Assembly (NCBI RefSeq): GCF_002288265.1
Contig: NZ_CP016778.1
Location: forward strand, 682,001 to 746,000
Source of the DNA: Candidatus Planktophila versatilis
GTDB taxonomy: Bacteria; Actinomycetota; Actinomycetes; Nanopelagicales; Nanopelagicaceae
Reading direction: 5' to 3'
Length of the DNA: 64,000 nt
Part shown: piece after piece, positions 1 to 10,793 of the stretch
How the letters are laid out: the number at the start of each line of letters is the position of its first letter
How positions within the stretch are numbered: position 1 is the first letter of the stretch
Translations under genes and position numbers: made by a program
The notes under the pieces: model-generated
Database searches by the model: none
Seen by the model: only the letters and a program-made list of their open reading frames with translations
Told to the model about the DNA's origin: nothing

Positions 1-267
1 AATAGTTAAATAGGTGGTGATTGAACCACCAGGTATGGCCAGAAGAGCTACCGCCATAAGAAGTTTCACATCCCCTCCACCTAATCCCCCGAAGATGCCG
101 AGTAGTAACAGCGGCACTATGAAAAGAATCCCTGTGAGAAAGTAGATGTGAAAGTCGCTCTCAATAAAGAGTAAGACCGAGATAAGAACAACTGAGAGGT
201 TTGTAATTCTGTGATGACGCAGATCAAAGAGGCTGATATATATCGAGAGGAGAAGAATCAGCGTCAT
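1..267 (-). CDS. Prepilin peptidase (A24 family), 3' part cut by window edge
   Basis: Read on the minus strand, an ATG at 267 opens 89 codons that run off the window. The product is very hydrophobic and has both A24 aspartyl-protease signatures: Asp15 in SLFDLRHHRITN, matching the D-x5-I-x-N motif, and Asp66 in GLGGGDVKLL, matching GxGD. Such membrane enzymes cleave and sometimes methylate type IV pilin or Flp/Tad pilin leaders. An in-frame TAG lies just upstream of the ATG, so the cytosolic N-terminal domain of classical PilD is absent; this resembles the short TadV/CpaA-type form. It lies 51 bases downstream of aroE and may share its transcript. The C-terminus is not visible. Confidence 0.8.
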   Translation of the reverse strand, partial: MTLILLLSIYISLFDLRHHRITNLSVVLISVLLFIESDFHIYFLTGILFIVPLLLLGIFGGLGGGDVKLLMAVALLAIPGGSITTYLTI

Positions 268-318
268 GGAACGAGCCTAGGTAGAACACTCTCATCACAT
301 TAACTACCTGTGGATGAA

Positions 319-1119
319 CTACGCGCGTAACGCTGTGCGCAAATGTGTCGCTAACTTCTCTCGGTCTAGGCTTTCACCCAGCACCAATTCCAATTGATCG
401 ATGCCTTGGTAGAGCAAGAGTTCAAGACCACCAATAACTTTGCCACCAGAGTCTCTCCACGCCGCAGCAAGTACTGTCGGCCAAGGTTTATAGATCACAT
501 CAAATAGGACACCATTCACACCGCCGCGAACAGAATCAGCCAAGAGGTCGGCCGCTCCGGCTGGAGTTGTATTTACAACGAGGTTATAAGAACTTAATTC
601 AGCACCTGAATTCCAAGAGATGTATTCAAAATTAGATGTAGTCACCGATGACCTCAGTGCCGGAGCTCGCACTGAACTACGACCTAGAACGTGAATCTCT
701 TTCGAGAAGCCATCCATCGCACCAGCTACCGCACGAGCTGTTCCACCCGCTCCTAGAATCAGTACTCGATTGAAAGTTTGTAGGCCTGCATGGGATAGCG
801 CTGCAATAAATCCAGAGCCATCAGTAGAAGTCAGTGACCATCCGTCCTTCTTTTTCCATAAAGTATTTGCAGATTGAATCTTGGTTGTTAATGGGTCGCA
901 TTCAATGGGGAGTAGCAGTACTTCTTCCTTCAAAGGCATTGTGAGAGAGAAGTAATCGAACTCTGCACCGCGCCCTTCAATAAATGATGCCAGCGAACCC
1001 GACGGGACTTCGATCGGCTCATAGCTTCCCTCTATTCCTAAATAGGAGAAGGCAGCGCGGTGCAAGCGCGGTGAAAGTGAATGAGTAATTGGGGAACCCA
1101 ACACAGCTCCTCTAATCAC
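319..1119 (-). CDS. aroE: Shikimate dehydrogenase
   Basis: Reduces 3-dehydroshikimate to shikimate with NADPH, the fourth step of the chorismate pathway. The 266 residues are family length. The substrate-binding N-terminus reads GSPITHSLSP, followed by SLTMPLKEE with the catalytic lysine, a dinucleotide-binding GAGGTARAV, NTTPAG, and a C-terminal GLELLLYQG. The start is GTG, and its first bases overlap the mltG stop by four (GTGA), so translation is probably coupled. Position directly after mltG is common in actinobacteria. Confidence 0.95.
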   Translation of the reverse strand: MIRGAVLGSPITHSLSPRLHRAAFSYLGIEGSYEPIEVPSGSLASFIEGRGAEFDYFSLTMPLKEEVLLLPIECDPLTTKIQSANTLWKKKDGWSLTSTDGSGFIAALSHAGLQTFNRVLILGAGGTARAVAGAMDGFSKEIHVLGRSSVRAPALRSSVTTSNFEYISWNSGAELSSYNLVVNTTPAGAADLLADSVRGGVNGVLFDVIYKPWPTVLAAAWRDSGGKVIGGLELLLYQGIDQLELVLGESLDREKLATHLRTALRA

Positions 1120-2153
1120 TTTTGACTCCTAAACTTTCCAGCCCGTAAATTCTTTTTATACTCATACTTCAATGCATTGAACTGGGCGATATCAGCGGTG
1201 AATCGGGTATCACCTGGCGCCACTGTGATGAAATATAGCCAGTCACCCTCTTGTGGAGTGACCGCCGCGCGCATCGCTGATGCCCCGGGATTATTAATAG
1301 GCCCTGGTGGGAGTCCATATTTTCTATAGGTGTTATAGCTCGATGACAACATGGTCGACTTAGTACTCAAGAAGATATTGCCTCGAGACTGCATCACATA
1401 ATGCACCGTCGAATCAAACTGAAGTGGCATCCCTTTCTTCAATCTGTTGCGCACGACTTGCGAAACCTTCGTGAAGTCCTTCTCCCCGCCCTCTGCCTGA
1501 ATCAAAGAGGCAATGACGAGTAACTGCGCTGGGGTATATCCAGTTTCAGAACTATAAAAACCAGCGTTACGCATTTCTTTCTCAGCACGAGAAACCATTG
1601 AAGCTAGAGCAACATCTGCTGACGTAGTTGATGCAAAACTGTATTGCGCCGGAAAAAGCAAACCTTCTAACTGATCAAAGCCCTTTGGTTTAGTAAGAGC
1701 TGTTAAGGCTGACTTAACTTCTTGGACCTTAAAGCCCGAGCGATACAGCTGAGGCAAAACCTCATTGACCCACATCCCTTCGGAGATGTTGATCAGTCCC
1801 ACGATTCTCTTTGAGTCAAGCAACTGTTCAAGTGAATCCGCTGCACATAAGTTCTTCTGCACTCTATGAGTTCCTGGTGCCACTTTTGCAGCTCTTGCAT
1901 CGGCTACCGCTAAACGAAAGTAGGCCTCTGAAGATTTGATTACCCCAGCACTTGCCAAGGATGCACCGATAGAAGAGCCAGCTTCTCCAGATTCAATTCT
2001 TATGAGAACTTCCTCAGCTGACGCAGCGCCGCAACTGAAATCAGGTGCAGATGAATCTAGGTTTCGCAGCGAATCCAGGCCGAAGGTGACAACGAATACA
2101 GCCACACCTGCAAGTCCCACTCGAACGATCGGAATTCTAAGTAAGTTTTTCAA
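1116..2153 (-). CDS. mltG: Endolytic murein transglycosylase MltG (YceG-like)
   Basis: Cleaves nascent glycan strands in the membrane and is thought to terminate peptidoglycan chain growth. One transmembrane segment lies at about residues 8-26, followed by an extracellular YceG domain. The catalytic glutamate is probably Glu221 in IASLIQAEGG, matching the E. coli site. The C-terminal substrate region has LPPGPINNPG and GDWLYFITV. Length 345 is typical. The assigned start is TTG at 2153, which overlaps the ruvX 3' end by 17 bases; no better start leaves room for the membrane anchor. Confidence 0.93.
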   Translation of the reverse strand: MKNLLRIPIVRVGLAGVAVFVVTFGLDSLRNLDSSAPDFSCGAASAEEVLIRIESGEAGSSIGASLASAGVIKSSEAYFRLAVADARAAKVAPGTHRVQKNLCAADSLEQLLDSKRIVGLINISEGMWVNEVLPQLYRSGFKVQEVKSALTALTKPKGFDQLEGLLFPAQYSFASTTSADVALASMVSRAEKEMRNAGFYSSETGYTPAQLLVIASLIQAEGGEKDFTKVSQVVRNRLKKGMPLQFDSTVHYVMQSRGNIFLSTKSTMLSSSYNTYRKYGLPPGPINNPGASAMRAAVTPQEGDWLYFITVAPGDTRFTADIAQFNALKYEYKKNLRAGKFRSQK

Positions 2154-2556
2154 TCGCCAACCCTTGTTCTAGGATGGCTACGGCAGCCATTGCATCGATT
2201 ACCTTTTTCGAATCGCGAGTATTTACTCCCGCGTCTTTAAGCTTCTTCTGAGCCGACACTGATGAAAGTCTCTCGTCAATATATGTCACGTTTATCGCGA
2301 AGGTCTCTGTAATCAAGTCCCCAAAAGATTTAGCTTTAGCAACACTATCTCCGCTCGCGCCAGACATATGTTTTGGCTCCCCAATGAAGACAGAAACTGG
2401 TTCATATTCTGTAAAGATCGCAGTGAGTTCGGATAACAGGTTCGGACTCTGAGTCTGCAGCACAGTCAGTGGTGTAGCAAGAATGCTATCTGGATCACTG
2501 ATTGCAACACCAATACGCACATCACCGTAATCGAAGGCAACTCTTCGACCTCTCAT
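2137..2556 (-). CDS. ruvX: Putative pre-16S rRNA nuclease / Holliday junction resolvase-like RuvX (YqgF)
   Basis: A 139-residue RNase H-fold nuclease. The acidic motif is FDYGDVRIGVAIS near the N-terminus, followed by FIGEPKHMSG, YIDERLSSV with a conserved Asp-Glu, and a C-terminal KKVIDAMAAV with the last metal-binding Asp. The family processes 16S rRNA 5' ends in E. coli; a resolvase role was inferred from the fold. It begins 3 bases after the alaS stop and overlaps mltG, the usual alaS-ruvX-mltG-aroE order. Confidence 0.93.
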   Translation of the reverse strand: MRGRRVAFDYGDVRIGVAISDPDSILATPLTVLQTQSPNLLSELTAIFTEYEPVSVFIGEPKHMSGASGDSVAKAKSFGDLITETFAINVTYIDERLSSVSAQKKLKDAGVNTRDSKKVIDAMAAVAILEQGLAIEKLT

Positions 2557-2559
2557 CGG

Positions 2560-5235
2560 TTAATTTCCAGCGATTGATTCTTCGATTGCAGCAAGGGCCA
2601 TTGCTGATTTTGATGCGTCAACTCCGCCACCTTGGGCAACGTCGTCTTTGCCGCCGCCCCCACCACCCAAAATAGTGGAGCCAATCTTTACCAGAGCGCC
2701 GGCTTTTAGACCCTGCTCGCGCGCCTTCTCACTTACCGCAACAATTAACACTGGTTTTGAATCCACAGAGCTGATTAGTGCAACTGCCGACTGCGCAGTG
2801 CGATTACGTAAATCAAGGGCCATCTTTCTTAAATCATCTGCCACGATGGAGTCAGGCAAAAGAGCGGTGATAACAGTTGTTCCACCAATTACCTTTGCCC
2901 CCTTGAGCAATGAATCAACCTGGCCCAGAGCTTGCGCAGATCGGACGACTGCCAATTCTTTCTCAATCTCTTTCATCTTCCCGAGTAGCTCAGAGATTCG
3001 TTCAGGTAACTCCTCAGCTCGCGAGCCCTTCATGAGCTCAGTCAAAGAGTTCAACAAAACATGTTCACGAGCCAGGAACTTATAAGCATCGATGCCAACC
3101 AGAGCTTCAACTCGGCGCACACCTGCGCCAACGGAAGATTCACTTAAGAGTTTAACCACACCTAATTGGCCAGAACGCTCCACATGTGTTCCACCGCAGA
3201 GCTCTCGCGCCCAGTCACCGATGCTGACAACGCGAACTTCATCACCATACTTCTCACCAAAGAGGGCCATCGCACCACTCTTCTTCGCAGCTTCCTGCGA
3301 CATCACTTCTGCAGTGACAGCCAAGTTATCCAATAACAGGGTGTTAACTCGAGACTCAACATCGTTTAAGACAGATGTTGGAACAGCCCCAGTTGAGGGA
3401 AAATCAAAGCGGAATCGACCCGGTGAATTTTCAGAACCAGCTTGCGTTGCAGTTTCACCTAGTAATTCACGGAAAGCCTTATGAACCATGTGAGTTGCTG
3501 TGTGAGCACGCGAGATCGCATTACGGCGTTCAACATCAATCACAGCCTGAGCGGCGGAATTAACGTTCGCCTCCCCCGAGAGAATTCGGCCTCTATGTAC
3601 TGAAAGCCCATTGACCGGAGTTTGCACATCGTCAATTTCAATAATTGCACCCGTTGAAAGAGTAATGACTCCACCGTCAGCTAACTGGCCTCCACCTTCT
3701 GCATAAAATGGTGTGCGATCCAGAATTACTTCTATCTCCTGGCCTGCATGAGCTGATGCGACACTTACGCCATCTACCAGCAGGCCAGTAATCTTCGATT
3801 CAGTGCTGGTGTGGGTGTAGCCAATAAAATTTGTCGCACCTGATGCATCTGCAATCTTTTTATACTCAGAGACATCTGTGTGCCCGCTCTTCTTCGCCTT
3901 CGCATCAGCTTTTGCTCGATCGCGCTGCTCATTCATCAGTCTGCGGAAGCCATCTTCATCAACTTCAAGGCCTTCTTCGCGGGCCATTTCTAAGGTGAGA
4001 TCAAATGGAAATCCATAGGTATCGTGGAGTTTGAAAACTTCATCTCCAGGGAGAACCTTCCTCTTGCTCGCCTTGAGCTGCGTTGATGCTAAATCAAAGA
4101 TCTGTGTGCCACTTTTGAGCGTTTGCAGGAATGACTCTTCTTCAGATTCTGAAACCGAAAGAATTCGCTTTTGATCTGAAATCAGTTCTGGATACTGCGC
4201 ACCCATTGCTCCAATTGCCGCTACGGTGAGGTCAGACATGATGGGATCGTTAACACCAAGTAAGCGCATATTACGAATTGTTCGGCGCATCATCCGGCGC
4301 AGAACATAGCCGCGTCCTTCATTCCCTGGTGTAACCCCATCGCCAATAAGCATTGCAGATGTGCGAGCATGGTCTGCCACAACGCGTAGCGCCACATCTG
4401 ATTTTTGAGATGAACCGTATTTAACTCCCGATAACTCAGATGCGCGGGTAAGAATCTTCATCGTGGTATCAATCTCATAGATATTTTCCACACCTTGCAA
4501 AAGTGCAGCTGTTCGCTCTAAACCTAAACCAGTATCAATACTTTTCGCTGGTAGTTCGCCAAGGATTGGATATCCTTCCTTACCGCCGCCAGCACCTCGT
4601 TCATTTTGCATGAAGACAAGATTCCAAATTTCAAGGTAACGATTTTCATCAGCGATAGGACCACCGTCAACACCGTAGGCGGGTCCGCGATCGTAATAAA
4701 TTTCAGAACATGGACCACATGGACCTGGAACACCCATCGACCAGAAATTATCTGCCATATCCCTACGTTGAATGCGTTCACGCGGAACGCCAATCTTCTT
4801 GTGCCAAATATCTGCAGCTTCGTCATCATCTAAATAAACAGTTACCCACAACTTATCTTCCGGAAAACCATAACCGCCATTGTTGATTGGTCGTGTGAGA
4901 AGTTCCCAAGCGAGAGCAATGGCACCTTCTTTGAAGTAATCACCGAATGAGAAGTTACCGCACATCTGAAAGAAGGAAGCGTGACGAGTGGTCTTTCCTA
5001 CTTCATCAATATCTAGCGTACGAACACATTTCTGGACTGAAGTAGCGCGCTTATAAGGAGGTGTTACCTCGCCAAGGAAGAAGGGCTTAAAGGGCACCAT
5101 ACCCGCGTTAACCAAAAGCAGGTTGGGATCATCCGCAATGAGAGATGCTGAAGGGACAACTGTGTGGGTGAGGCCTTGACGATTTTCTGACTCAAAGAAT
5201 CGTAGCCAACGCGAACGTATCTCGGAGGACTCCAC
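2560..5235 (-). CDS. alaS: Alanine--tRNA ligase
   Basis: Charges tRNA-Ala. The 891 residues cover the class II catalytic core (motif region [13 protein letters not shown] and [12 protein letters not shown]), an editing domain with zinc ligands in HTATH and CGGTH, and a C-terminal DHHA1/C-Ala domain ending in a glycine-rich [11 protein letters not shown]. The start is GTG at 5235; the following [14 protein letters not shown] matches the family N-terminus well. A DUF948 gene lies 38 bases upstream, as in many actinobacteria. Confidence 0.97.
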   Translation of the reverse strand: MESSEIRSRWLRFFESENRQGLTHTVVPSASLIADDPNLLLVNAGMVPFKPFFLGEVTPPYKRATSVQKCVRTLDIDEVGKTTRHASFFQMCGNFSFGDYFKEGAIALAWELLTRPINNGGYGFPEDKLWVTVYLDDDEAADIWHKKIGVPRERIQRRDMADNFWSMGVPGPCGPCSEIYYDRGPAYGVDGGPIADENRYLEIWNLVFMQNERGAGGGKEGYPILGELPAKSIDTGLGLERTAALLQGVENIYEIDTTMKILTRASELSGVKYGSSQKSDVALRVVADHARTSAMLIGDGVTPGNEGRGYVLRRMMRRTIRNMRLLGVNDPIMSDLTVAAIGAMGAQYPELISDQKRILSVSESEEESFLQTLKSGTQIFDLASTQLKASKRKVLPGDEVFKLHDTYGFPFDLTLEMAREEGLEVDEDGFRRLMNEQRDRAKADAKAKKSGHTDVSEYKKIADASGATNFIGYTHTSTESKITGLLVDGVSVASAHAGQEIEVILDRTPFYAEGGGQLADGGVITLSTGAIIEIDDVQTPVNGLSVHRGRILSGEANVNSAAQAVIDVERRNAISRAHTATHMVHKAFRELLGETATQAGSENSPGRFRFDFPSTGAVPTSVLNDVESRVNTLLLDNLAVTAEVMSQEAAKKSGAMALFGEKYGDEVRVVSIGDWARELCGGTHVERSGQLGVVKLLSESSVGAGVRRVEALVGIDAYKFLAREHVLLNSLTELMKGSRAEELPERISELLGKMKEIEKELAVVRSAQALGQVDSLLKGAKVIGGTTVITALLPDSIVADDLRKMALDLRNRTAQSAVALISSVDSKPVLIVAVSEKAREQGLKAGALVKIGSTILGGGGGGKDDVAQGGGVDASKSAMALAAIEESIAGN

Positions 5236-5252
5236 TAGTTACATTCACCCAC

Positions 5253-5286
5253 TCTGACTATTGAGATTTCTGACTAGTCAGATTTC
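5253..5286. repeat. Short tandem near-repeat at the DUF948/alaS junction
   Basis: Two 18-base copies (5253-5270 and 5269-5286) match at 16 of 18 positions with a 16-base period. The second contains a 12-base perfect palindrome, CTGACTAGTCAG at 5270-5281, and covers the DUF948 stop codon. It may be a slippage duplication or a small regulatory site before alaS. Confidence 0.5.
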
Positions 5287-5636
5287 TTCTTCGATTTACG
5301 ACCCTTACTCATCTGCGCAGCGCTAATAAGAGCGCCCGCAACTTTGACAGCCGGGCCGTTCTTATCCATGAAGCCCGTTGTTGCATCAGTTACCTTGGTA
5401 GTAACTTCTTCAACATTCTTGGTGATCTTGGCAAAGCTTGCCAGCGGACTATTGATGAGCTCCAATGTGCGAGTCGACTCAGTTAAAAGCGGTGTTGTGT
5501 CATCAGTAAAAGCCTTGAGCGAGACTTTGGCCTCGTCAATGAATCTACCCACGCGGATAACGGCATAGGCGACTGCCACGGCAATCACGAAAAGTGATGC
5601 GGCCGCAATTATTGTTGCGATTCCACCAGGACCCAT
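5274..5636 (-). CDS. DUF948 domain membrane-anchored protein
   Basis: A 120-residue protein with one N-terminal transmembrane helix (about residues 6-27), then a polar, helix-prone segment rich in Thr/Lys with likely coiled coil, and a basic tail ending KGRKSKKKSD. This layout matches the DUF948 family, whose function is unknown. Genes of this family sit upstream of alaS in many actinobacteria, as here. Starts at an ATG 18 bases after the aspS stop, so it is probably co-transcribed with aspS and alaS. Confidence 0.85.
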   Translation of the reverse strand: MGPGGIATIIAAASLFVIAVAVAYAVIRVGRFIDEAKVSLKAFTDDTTPLLTESTRTLELINSPLASFAKITKNVEEVTTKVTDATTGFMDKNGPAVKVAGALISAAQMSKGRKSKKKSD

Positions 5637-5654
5637 ATCTCTAGCCTACCGGAA

Positions 5655-7394
5655 TTACTCCTTCGGAGGTGTCCAATCGATTGCTGCCTCTTTCCGTTGC
5701 GCAGCAGTAATGGGAGTCGGCGCACCAGTAAGTGGGTCTCCCCCGCTGGCTGTCTTTGGAAAGGCGATGACCTCACGAATTGAATCTGAGTTTGTTAGCA
5801 ATGCACATACTCGGTCCAAACCAAGTGCAATTCCACCATGTGGAGGTGGTCCATAATTAAAAGCTTCTAACAGAAAGCCAAACTTGCTCTGCGCTTCCTC
5901 ATCACTGAGTCCAATAACTGAGAACACATCCTTTTGCATCTCTCGATCATGAATACGAATCGAACCACCACCTAGCTCAGTTCCATTAAGCACAATGTCA
6001 TAGGCATATGCCAAAGCTGACGCCGGATCGCTTTTGAAACTCTTAGCAAACTCTGGCTTAGGTCCGGTAAACGGGTGGTGAACTGCAGTCCAGCCTCCAC
6101 CATCGGTTGGTTCAAACATTGGAGCATCAACTACCCAGACAAACTCCCATGAACCTTGCTTAATTAGATCACAGCGTTTACCAATTTCGAGTCGTGCTGC
6201 ACCCAATAGTTGTTGAGAGGATGACTTATCTCCGGCTGCGAAGAAAATCGCATCTCCGGCCTTAGCTCCTACAGCTGCAACAATGCCCGCTTGTTCTGAC
6301 TCAGAAATATTCTTTGAAACGGGACCGCCAAGGGTGCCATCGGCATTCACCAAAATGTATGCAATGCCCTTTGCGCCACGTGCCTTTGCCCAGTCTTGCC
6401 ACGCATCTAATTCACGACGAGGTGAATCAGCGCCGCCTGGCATGATGACCGCTCCAACATAAGGAGCTTGAAATACTCTAAAAGGTGTCTGACTAAAGAA
6501 CTCAGTGACTTCAACTAATTGCTGTCCGAAACGAAGATCTGGTTTATCAGAACCATACTTGTCCATGGCATCGGCATAAGTCATGTGCGGGATGGGGGTA
6601 GGAATATCGTAATTAACGGCCTGCTTCCACACCTTCACCAGGATCTTTTCCGCAATAGCCAAAATATCTGCTTGATCAATAAATGACATCTCAATATCCA
6701 GCTGGGTAAATTCAGGTTGACGATCTGCACGGAAATCTTCATCACGGAAACAACGGGCTATTTGGTAGTAACGCTCCATGCCTGCGACCATCAGCAATTG
6801 CTTAAATAACTGCGGTGATTGTGGCAAGGCATACCAACTGCCTGGCTGCAGGCGAACCGGAACTAGAAAGTCACGAGCTCCTTCCGGAGTTGATCGGGTG
6901 AGATAGGGAGTTTCAATCTCATAAAAATCTAAATCTTCCATCACACCGCGAATTGCTGTGGTGACCCGGGAACGTAGTCGTAGATTCGCCGCCGGTCCTT
7001 CACGACGTAGATCTAGGTACCTATAACGAAGCCTGACTTCCTCAGAAATATCTACTTCACTACCTGAATCAACTGGGAAAGGAAGCGGGGCCGATTCGCT
7101 CAGAACCAAGATGTCATCGCCCATTACTTCGATTGCACCTGTTGGAATATTTGTATTTTCATTTCCGGAAGGACGCAAGGCAACTTCACCGGTAATTTGC
7201 AGACACCACTCAGCACGTAGTTGACCTGCAAGTTTTTCATCCCTAATAACTACCTGCACTGAACCCGTGCCATCACGCAAATCAATAAAAGCAACACCGC
7301 CATGATCACGCCGACGAGCAACCCAACCAGCCAAAGTCACGACCTGGCCGACGTGCGTAGCCCGTAGAGCGCCAGCATCATGATTTCTCAACAT
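5655..7394 (-). CDS. aspS: Aspartate--tRNA ligase (bacterial type)
   Basis: Class IIb synthetase of 579 residues. An OB-fold anticodon-binding domain comes first ([19 protein letters not shown]), then motif 2 [18 protein letters not shown], a bacterial GAD insertion, and motif 3 GLDRVCALL near the C-terminus. Whether it also charges tRNA-Asn (non-discriminating form) cannot be settled by eye; actinobacteria that carry gatCAB often use that form. ATG start with AAGGTGG about 8 bases upstream. It lies 29 bases after hisS. Confidence 0.96.
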   Translation of the reverse strand: MLRNHDAGALRATHVGQVVTLAGWVARRRDHGGVAFIDLRDGTGSVQVVIRDEKLAGQLRAEWCLQITGEVALRPSGNENTNIPTGAIEVMGDDILVLSESAPLPFPVDSGSEVDISEEVRLRYRYLDLRREGPAANLRLRSRVTTAIRGVMEDLDFYEIETPYLTRSTPEGARDFLVPVRLQPGSWYALPQSPQLFKQLLMVAGMERYYQIARCFRDEDFRADRQPEFTQLDIEMSFIDQADILAIAEKILVKVWKQAVNYDIPTPIPHMTYADAMDKYGSDKPDLRFGQQLVEVTEFFSQTPFRVFQAPYVGAVIMPGGADSPRRELDAWQDWAKARGAKGIAYILVNADGTLGGPVSKNISESEQAGIVAAVGAKAGDAIFFAAGDKSSSQQLLGAARLEIGKRCDLIKQGSWEFVWVVDAPMFEPTDGGGWTAVHHPFTGPKPEFAKSFKSDPASALAYAYDIVLNGTELGGGSIRIHDREMQKDVFSVIGLSDEEAQSKFGFLLEAFNYGPPPHGGIALGLDRVCALLTNSDSIREVIAFPKTASGGDPLTGAPTPITAAQRKEAAIDWTPPKE

Positions 7395-7423
7395 TAGAAA
7401 GCCACCTTTAAGAAATGAGTGCG

Positions 7424-8692
7424 TTAGAGCGAAAGTGCCTGACGTAACTGATCCCGCAATTGCGTAATCTTAACCGAAGTTAGAACTCCATCACTCATGC
7501 GCTTAAGGTCAACGTTCCCGCTTGAAATCTCGGAATCCCCCAGCACCACTACATATCGGGCTCCAGATTTATCAGCAGCTTTCATAGCACCTTTGAGCGC
7601 ACGATCTCCGAAGGCAATTTCAGTTCGAATTCCAGCCGCACGTAATTCTTGTGCTGTTGTGAGGGCGATCTCCATCGCGCTCTCACCTAAGGGAATAAGG
7701 AACAAATCCGAGGTGAAATCTTCAGCTGGTAGTGATTTCTCAGCAATCGCTGCAAGCAGTGCCCGATCCACACCAAGTCCAAATCCAATTCCTGATAATG
7801 ATTGTCCACCCAAAATCTCCATTAAGCCGTCATAGCGACCGCCACCACCGATGCCCGATTGCGCACCTAGGTCGGAATGAACAAATTCAAAGGTAGTTCC
7901 CGTGTAGTAATCCAATCCGCGAACCATACGCGGGTTGATGACAAAGTCGATCTTCATCGCACGCAGATAACCTTGCACTAATTCAAAGCTCTTGCGGGAA
8001 GAATCAGAGAGATAGTCAAGTAATAGCGGCGCCTTCACCATCGTCGCTTGCATCTCTGGCCGCTTATCATCAAAGAGCCGGAGCGGGTTGATCTCAGCGC
8101 GCTTAGCTGTTGCCTCATCCAGATCAAGTTTCTTGATAAAGGCCATGAAATCTATGCGATGAGCCGCGCGTGATTGCGCATCTCCTAACGAGGTAATTTC
8201 CAAACGATAGTTTCGAAGCCCTAAGTTCTTAAAACCCCGATCTGCAATTGCAATGACTTCAGCATCTATTGCTGGATCATCAAGGCCTATCGCTTCGATT
8301 CCTACTTGATAGAACTGACGATAGCGTCCTGCTTGTGGCCGCTCTGCTCTAAAGAATTGGCCGGAGTACCAGACCTTCACGGGAAGTTGACCACGATCTA
8401 AGTTCTGTTCAATCACAGCACGCATCACACCAGCTGTGCCTTCCGGACGCAACGTAATTGATCGTCCACCACGATCTTCAAAGGTATACATCTCCTTCGA
8501 AACCACATCGGTTGATTCACCAACGCCGCGAGTAAAAAGATTTGTATCTTCAAATACCGGAAGTTCCATTAACTGATAACCGGCTGCCTTGGCAGGTGCG
8601 ATTAACTGCTCACGTACCCATTCGAAGGCGGCAGATTCGGGTGGCAAGTATTCACGAACACCTTTAGGTCCTTGAATCTTCTCGTATTTCAT
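7424..8692 (-). CDS. hisS: Histidine--tRNA ligase
   Basis: Class II synthetase of 422 residues. Motifs include [10 protein letters not shown] at the N-terminus, [13 protein letters not shown], motif 2 [19 protein letters not shown], the histidine-binding [13 protein letters not shown], and a C-terminal anticodon-binding domain. Its ATG overlaps the stop of the upstream metallo-hydrolase gene by four bases (ATGA), so the two are translationally coupled. Confidence 0.96.
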   Translation of the reverse strand: MKYEKIQGPKGVREYLPPESAAFEWVREQLIAPAKAAGYQLMELPVFEDTNLFTRGVGESTDVVSKEMYTFEDRGGRSITLRPEGTAGVMRAVIEQNLDRGQLPVKVWYSGQFFRAERPQAGRYRQFYQVGIEAIGLDDPAIDAEVIAIADRGFKNLGLRNYRLEITSLGDAQSRAAHRIDFMAFIKKLDLDEATAKRAEINPLRLFDDKRPEMQATMVKAPLLLDYLSDSSRKSFELVQGYLRAMKIDFVINPRMVRGLDYYTGTTFEFVHSDLGAQSGIGGGGRYDGLMEILGGQSLSGIGFGLGVDRALLAAIAEKSLPAEDFTSDLFLIPLGESAMEIALTTAQELRAAGIRTEIAFGDRALKGAMKAADKSGARYVVVLGDSEISSGNVDLKRMSDGVLTSVKITQLRDQLRQALSL

Positions 8693-9345
8693 GAGGTCAA
8701 TTCTTTCAGATAAGGGTTACTTTTTCTCTCGAATTTGATTGTGGTCTGAGGGCCATGTCCTGGGAGCACGCGCAAATCATCGCTTAGCGGTAAAACCTTC
8801 TTGATGAGCGTCTCTCTCATCTGCGCTGCACTGCCAGTCGGTAAATCTGTTCGCCCAATGGAGCCAGCAAAGAGAACATCTCCACTAATGAGTATCTCCT
8901 CATTGAGAGTGAACATGGTTGAACCACGAGTATGACCCGGAGCGTGGATTGCGGTGAGCTTGAGATCCAAAAGATTTATCACTTCACCGTTCTTCAATTC
9001 TCGAAGATCTTTCGGTTCCGTAAATGTCATCTCTCCTAGTTGCGCCATCAGATCGGGCCCGTGTATCCCAGATGGATTAGAAACGAAGCGACGATCTTCG
9101 CTATGTATATATGTTGGAATCGCATATCCATCGGCAAGCGGAACAATGGAAAATGTATGGTCTAGGTGTCCATGGGTAAGCAGCGCTGCCACTGGTTTCA
9201 ATTTGTACTCTTCAACCAGCATGGTTACTTCAGATGAAATATCAGGCATCCCCGGATCGATGATGATGCACTCTTGGCCCACACCCGCAGAAATCACCCA
9301 GCAATTGGTGGCAAACATGGGCGCTGGATATGACAGAACAAGCAT
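8689..9345 (-). CDS. Metallo-beta-lactamase-fold hydrolase (glyoxalase II-like)
   Basis: A 218-residue member of the MBL superfamily. Metal ligands are visible as LTHGHLDHT (HxHxDH), [15 protein letters not shown] with the bridging Asp, and a C-terminal LPGHGPQT. These match hydroxyacylglutathione hydrolase-like proteins, but the substrate is unknown; actinobacteria mostly lack glutathione, so another thioester is likely. First gene of the hisS-aspS-DUF948-alaS run. It is divergent from the DUF349 gene across a 117-base gap. Confidence 0.88.
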   Translation of the reverse strand: MLVLSYPAPMFATNCWVISAGVGQECIIIDPGMPDISSEVTMLVEEYKLKPVAALLTHGHLDHTFSIVPLADGYAIPTYIHSEDRRFVSNPSGIHGPDLMAQLGEMTFTEPKDLRELKNGEVINLLDLKLTAIHAPGHTRGSTMFTLNEEILISGDVLFAGSIGRTDLPTGSAAQMRETLIKKVLPLSDDLRVLPGHGPQTTIKFERKSNPYLKELTS

Positions 9346-9462
9346 GGTGGACCCCGAAATCTCGCATGGATTTACTGTTGTACGGGGGTCAGGGTAGCCT
9401 TCTCCTCTTACACAATCGCACTAAACAACGAAGGCAACCGCCGACGCGCTGAGGGGGAAATC

Positions 9463-10779
9463 ATGACCGATATCAATCCAGGAACGCTAGCTCACACACA
9501 AGTAGCACCTAGTGCAGCATCTGCACTCATTGGAGATCCTTCTCAATTCGGTCGCGTCGGAGAAGATGGAACGGTATTCGTTCGCACCTCTGAAGGCGAA
9601 AAGCCAGTTGGTTCATATCCAGGCAAGAGCGCCGAAGAAGCACTTGCCTACTTTGTAAGAAAATTTGAAGCCCTCGCATCCGAAGTTGCACTCACTGCGG
9701 CCCGCATCACAAGTGGCGCGATGGTTCCGCAGGATGCACACGAATCTGTGAAGAAGCTGCGTCAGCAAGTTCGCGAACTCAATGGCGTCGGAGATCTGGA
9801 TTCCCTTGCCCTATCGGTGGAACAAATTGAACCGCTCATTGAAGGAAACCGCGAGGCATATGAAGCAAAGAAAGCGGCAGAGAGTGCGGTCAAGGCTGCT
9901 CGCCGGGAACAGATTTTGGTTGAGAAAGAGAAGATAGTGGCTGAGGCGGAATCACTTGCTCTGTCAGAGAACTGGAAAGTTACTGGAGATCGACTGAAGA
10001 CTCTGCTCGATGAGTGGAAAGCGGCTCCTCGTCTGGATAAGAAGGCTGATGGAGATTTCTGGAAGCGCTTCTCAGCATCCCGTAATAAGTTTGATAAGCG
10101 TCGTCGTACTCACTTTGCTCAGCTTGAGGCGACCTCATCTATAGTTTCCGCAGCAAAGATGGAGATCATCACAGAGGCTGAAAAGCTTGCAACCTCCACC
10201 GATTGGGTTGCAACTGCTCGTCGATTTAAGACACTGATGGATTCATGGAAAACAGCTGGTCGCGGAAAGCCGAGCGATGAAGCTAAGTTATGGGCGCGAT
10301 TTAAAGCGGCTCAGGATCAATTCTTCACTGCCAAGAATGCAGACCTGGAAAAGCGCGAAGTTTCGATGACGGCAAATCTTGCTAAGCGCGAAGAACTCAT
10401 TGTTCAAATCGAAGCCCTGGTGCCATTTACAGATGCCAAGGCAGCAAAGAACTCCTTCCGCGACTTGATGCGCTCCTGGGAGAAGTTCGGCATTACCCAT
10501 CGCGATAAGCGAGCCGCTTTCGATGCCCGGGTAGCCAAGGTCGAAGAAGTGATTAAAGAGGCTGAGGCTGAGATTTGGCGTAAGACAGATCCTGCGGCAA
10601 AAGCTCGCGCTGCTGAGGTTGTAAAGCAACTCAGTGAATCTATTGAAAATTATCGAAAAGTTGCCGCGAAATCACAGGCTGCCGGTAATGAGAAGAAGGC
10701 GAAAGAAGCACTCGAATCGGCCGAAGCTCGTACGGTGTGGCTAGCAGAGGCTGAAAAGCATCTCGCTGAATTTAACTAA
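9463..10779 (+). CDS. DUF349 repeat protein
   Basis: A 438-residue, highly charged, mostly helical protein with three DUF349-type repeats. Each carries a W..T...LK.L...WK core followed by an acidic W.RF..A.. element (about residues 170-230, 245-305 and 325-375). The remainder looks like coiled coil. The family function is unresolved. A strong ribosome-binding site (GAGGGGG) sits 5 bases before the ATG. It is divergent from the MBL hydrolase and converges on relA, a placement I recall in other actinobacteria. Confidence 0.88.
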   Translation: MTDINPGTLAHTQVAPSAASALIGDPSQFGRVGEDGTVFVRTSEGEKPVGSYPGKSAEEALAYFVRKFEALASEVALTAARITSGAMVPQDAHESVKKLRQQVRELNGVGDLDSLALSVEQIEPLIEGNREAYEAKKAAESAVKAARREQILVEKEKIVAEAESLALSENWKVTGDRLKTLLDEWKAAPRLDKKADGDFWKRFSASRNKFDKRRRTHFAQLEATSSIVSAAKMEIITEAEKLATSTDWVATARRFKTLMDSWKTAGRGKPSDEAKLWARFKAAQDQFFTAKNADLEKREVSMTANLAKREELIVQIEALVPFTDAKAAKNSFRDLMRSWEKFGITHRDKRAAFDARVAKVEEVIKEAEAEIWRKTDPAAKARAAEVVKQLSESIENYRKVAAKSQAAGNEKKAKEALESAEARTVWLAEAEKHLAEFN

Positions 10780-10793
10780 TTAAGACTAGTTAA
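10772..10793. repeat. Inverted repeat spanning two convergent stop codons
   Basis: TTAACTA (10772-10778), 8 bases, TAGTTAA (10787-10793). It covers the stop codons of the DUF349 gene and relA. A-T rich and without a T-run, so at best a weak bidirectional terminator. Confidence 0.35.

Noticed and set aside
2648-3085. Plus-strand open frame of 145 codons within alaS
   Set aside because: Antisense to a strongly conserved part of alaS; low-complexity translation with no motif.
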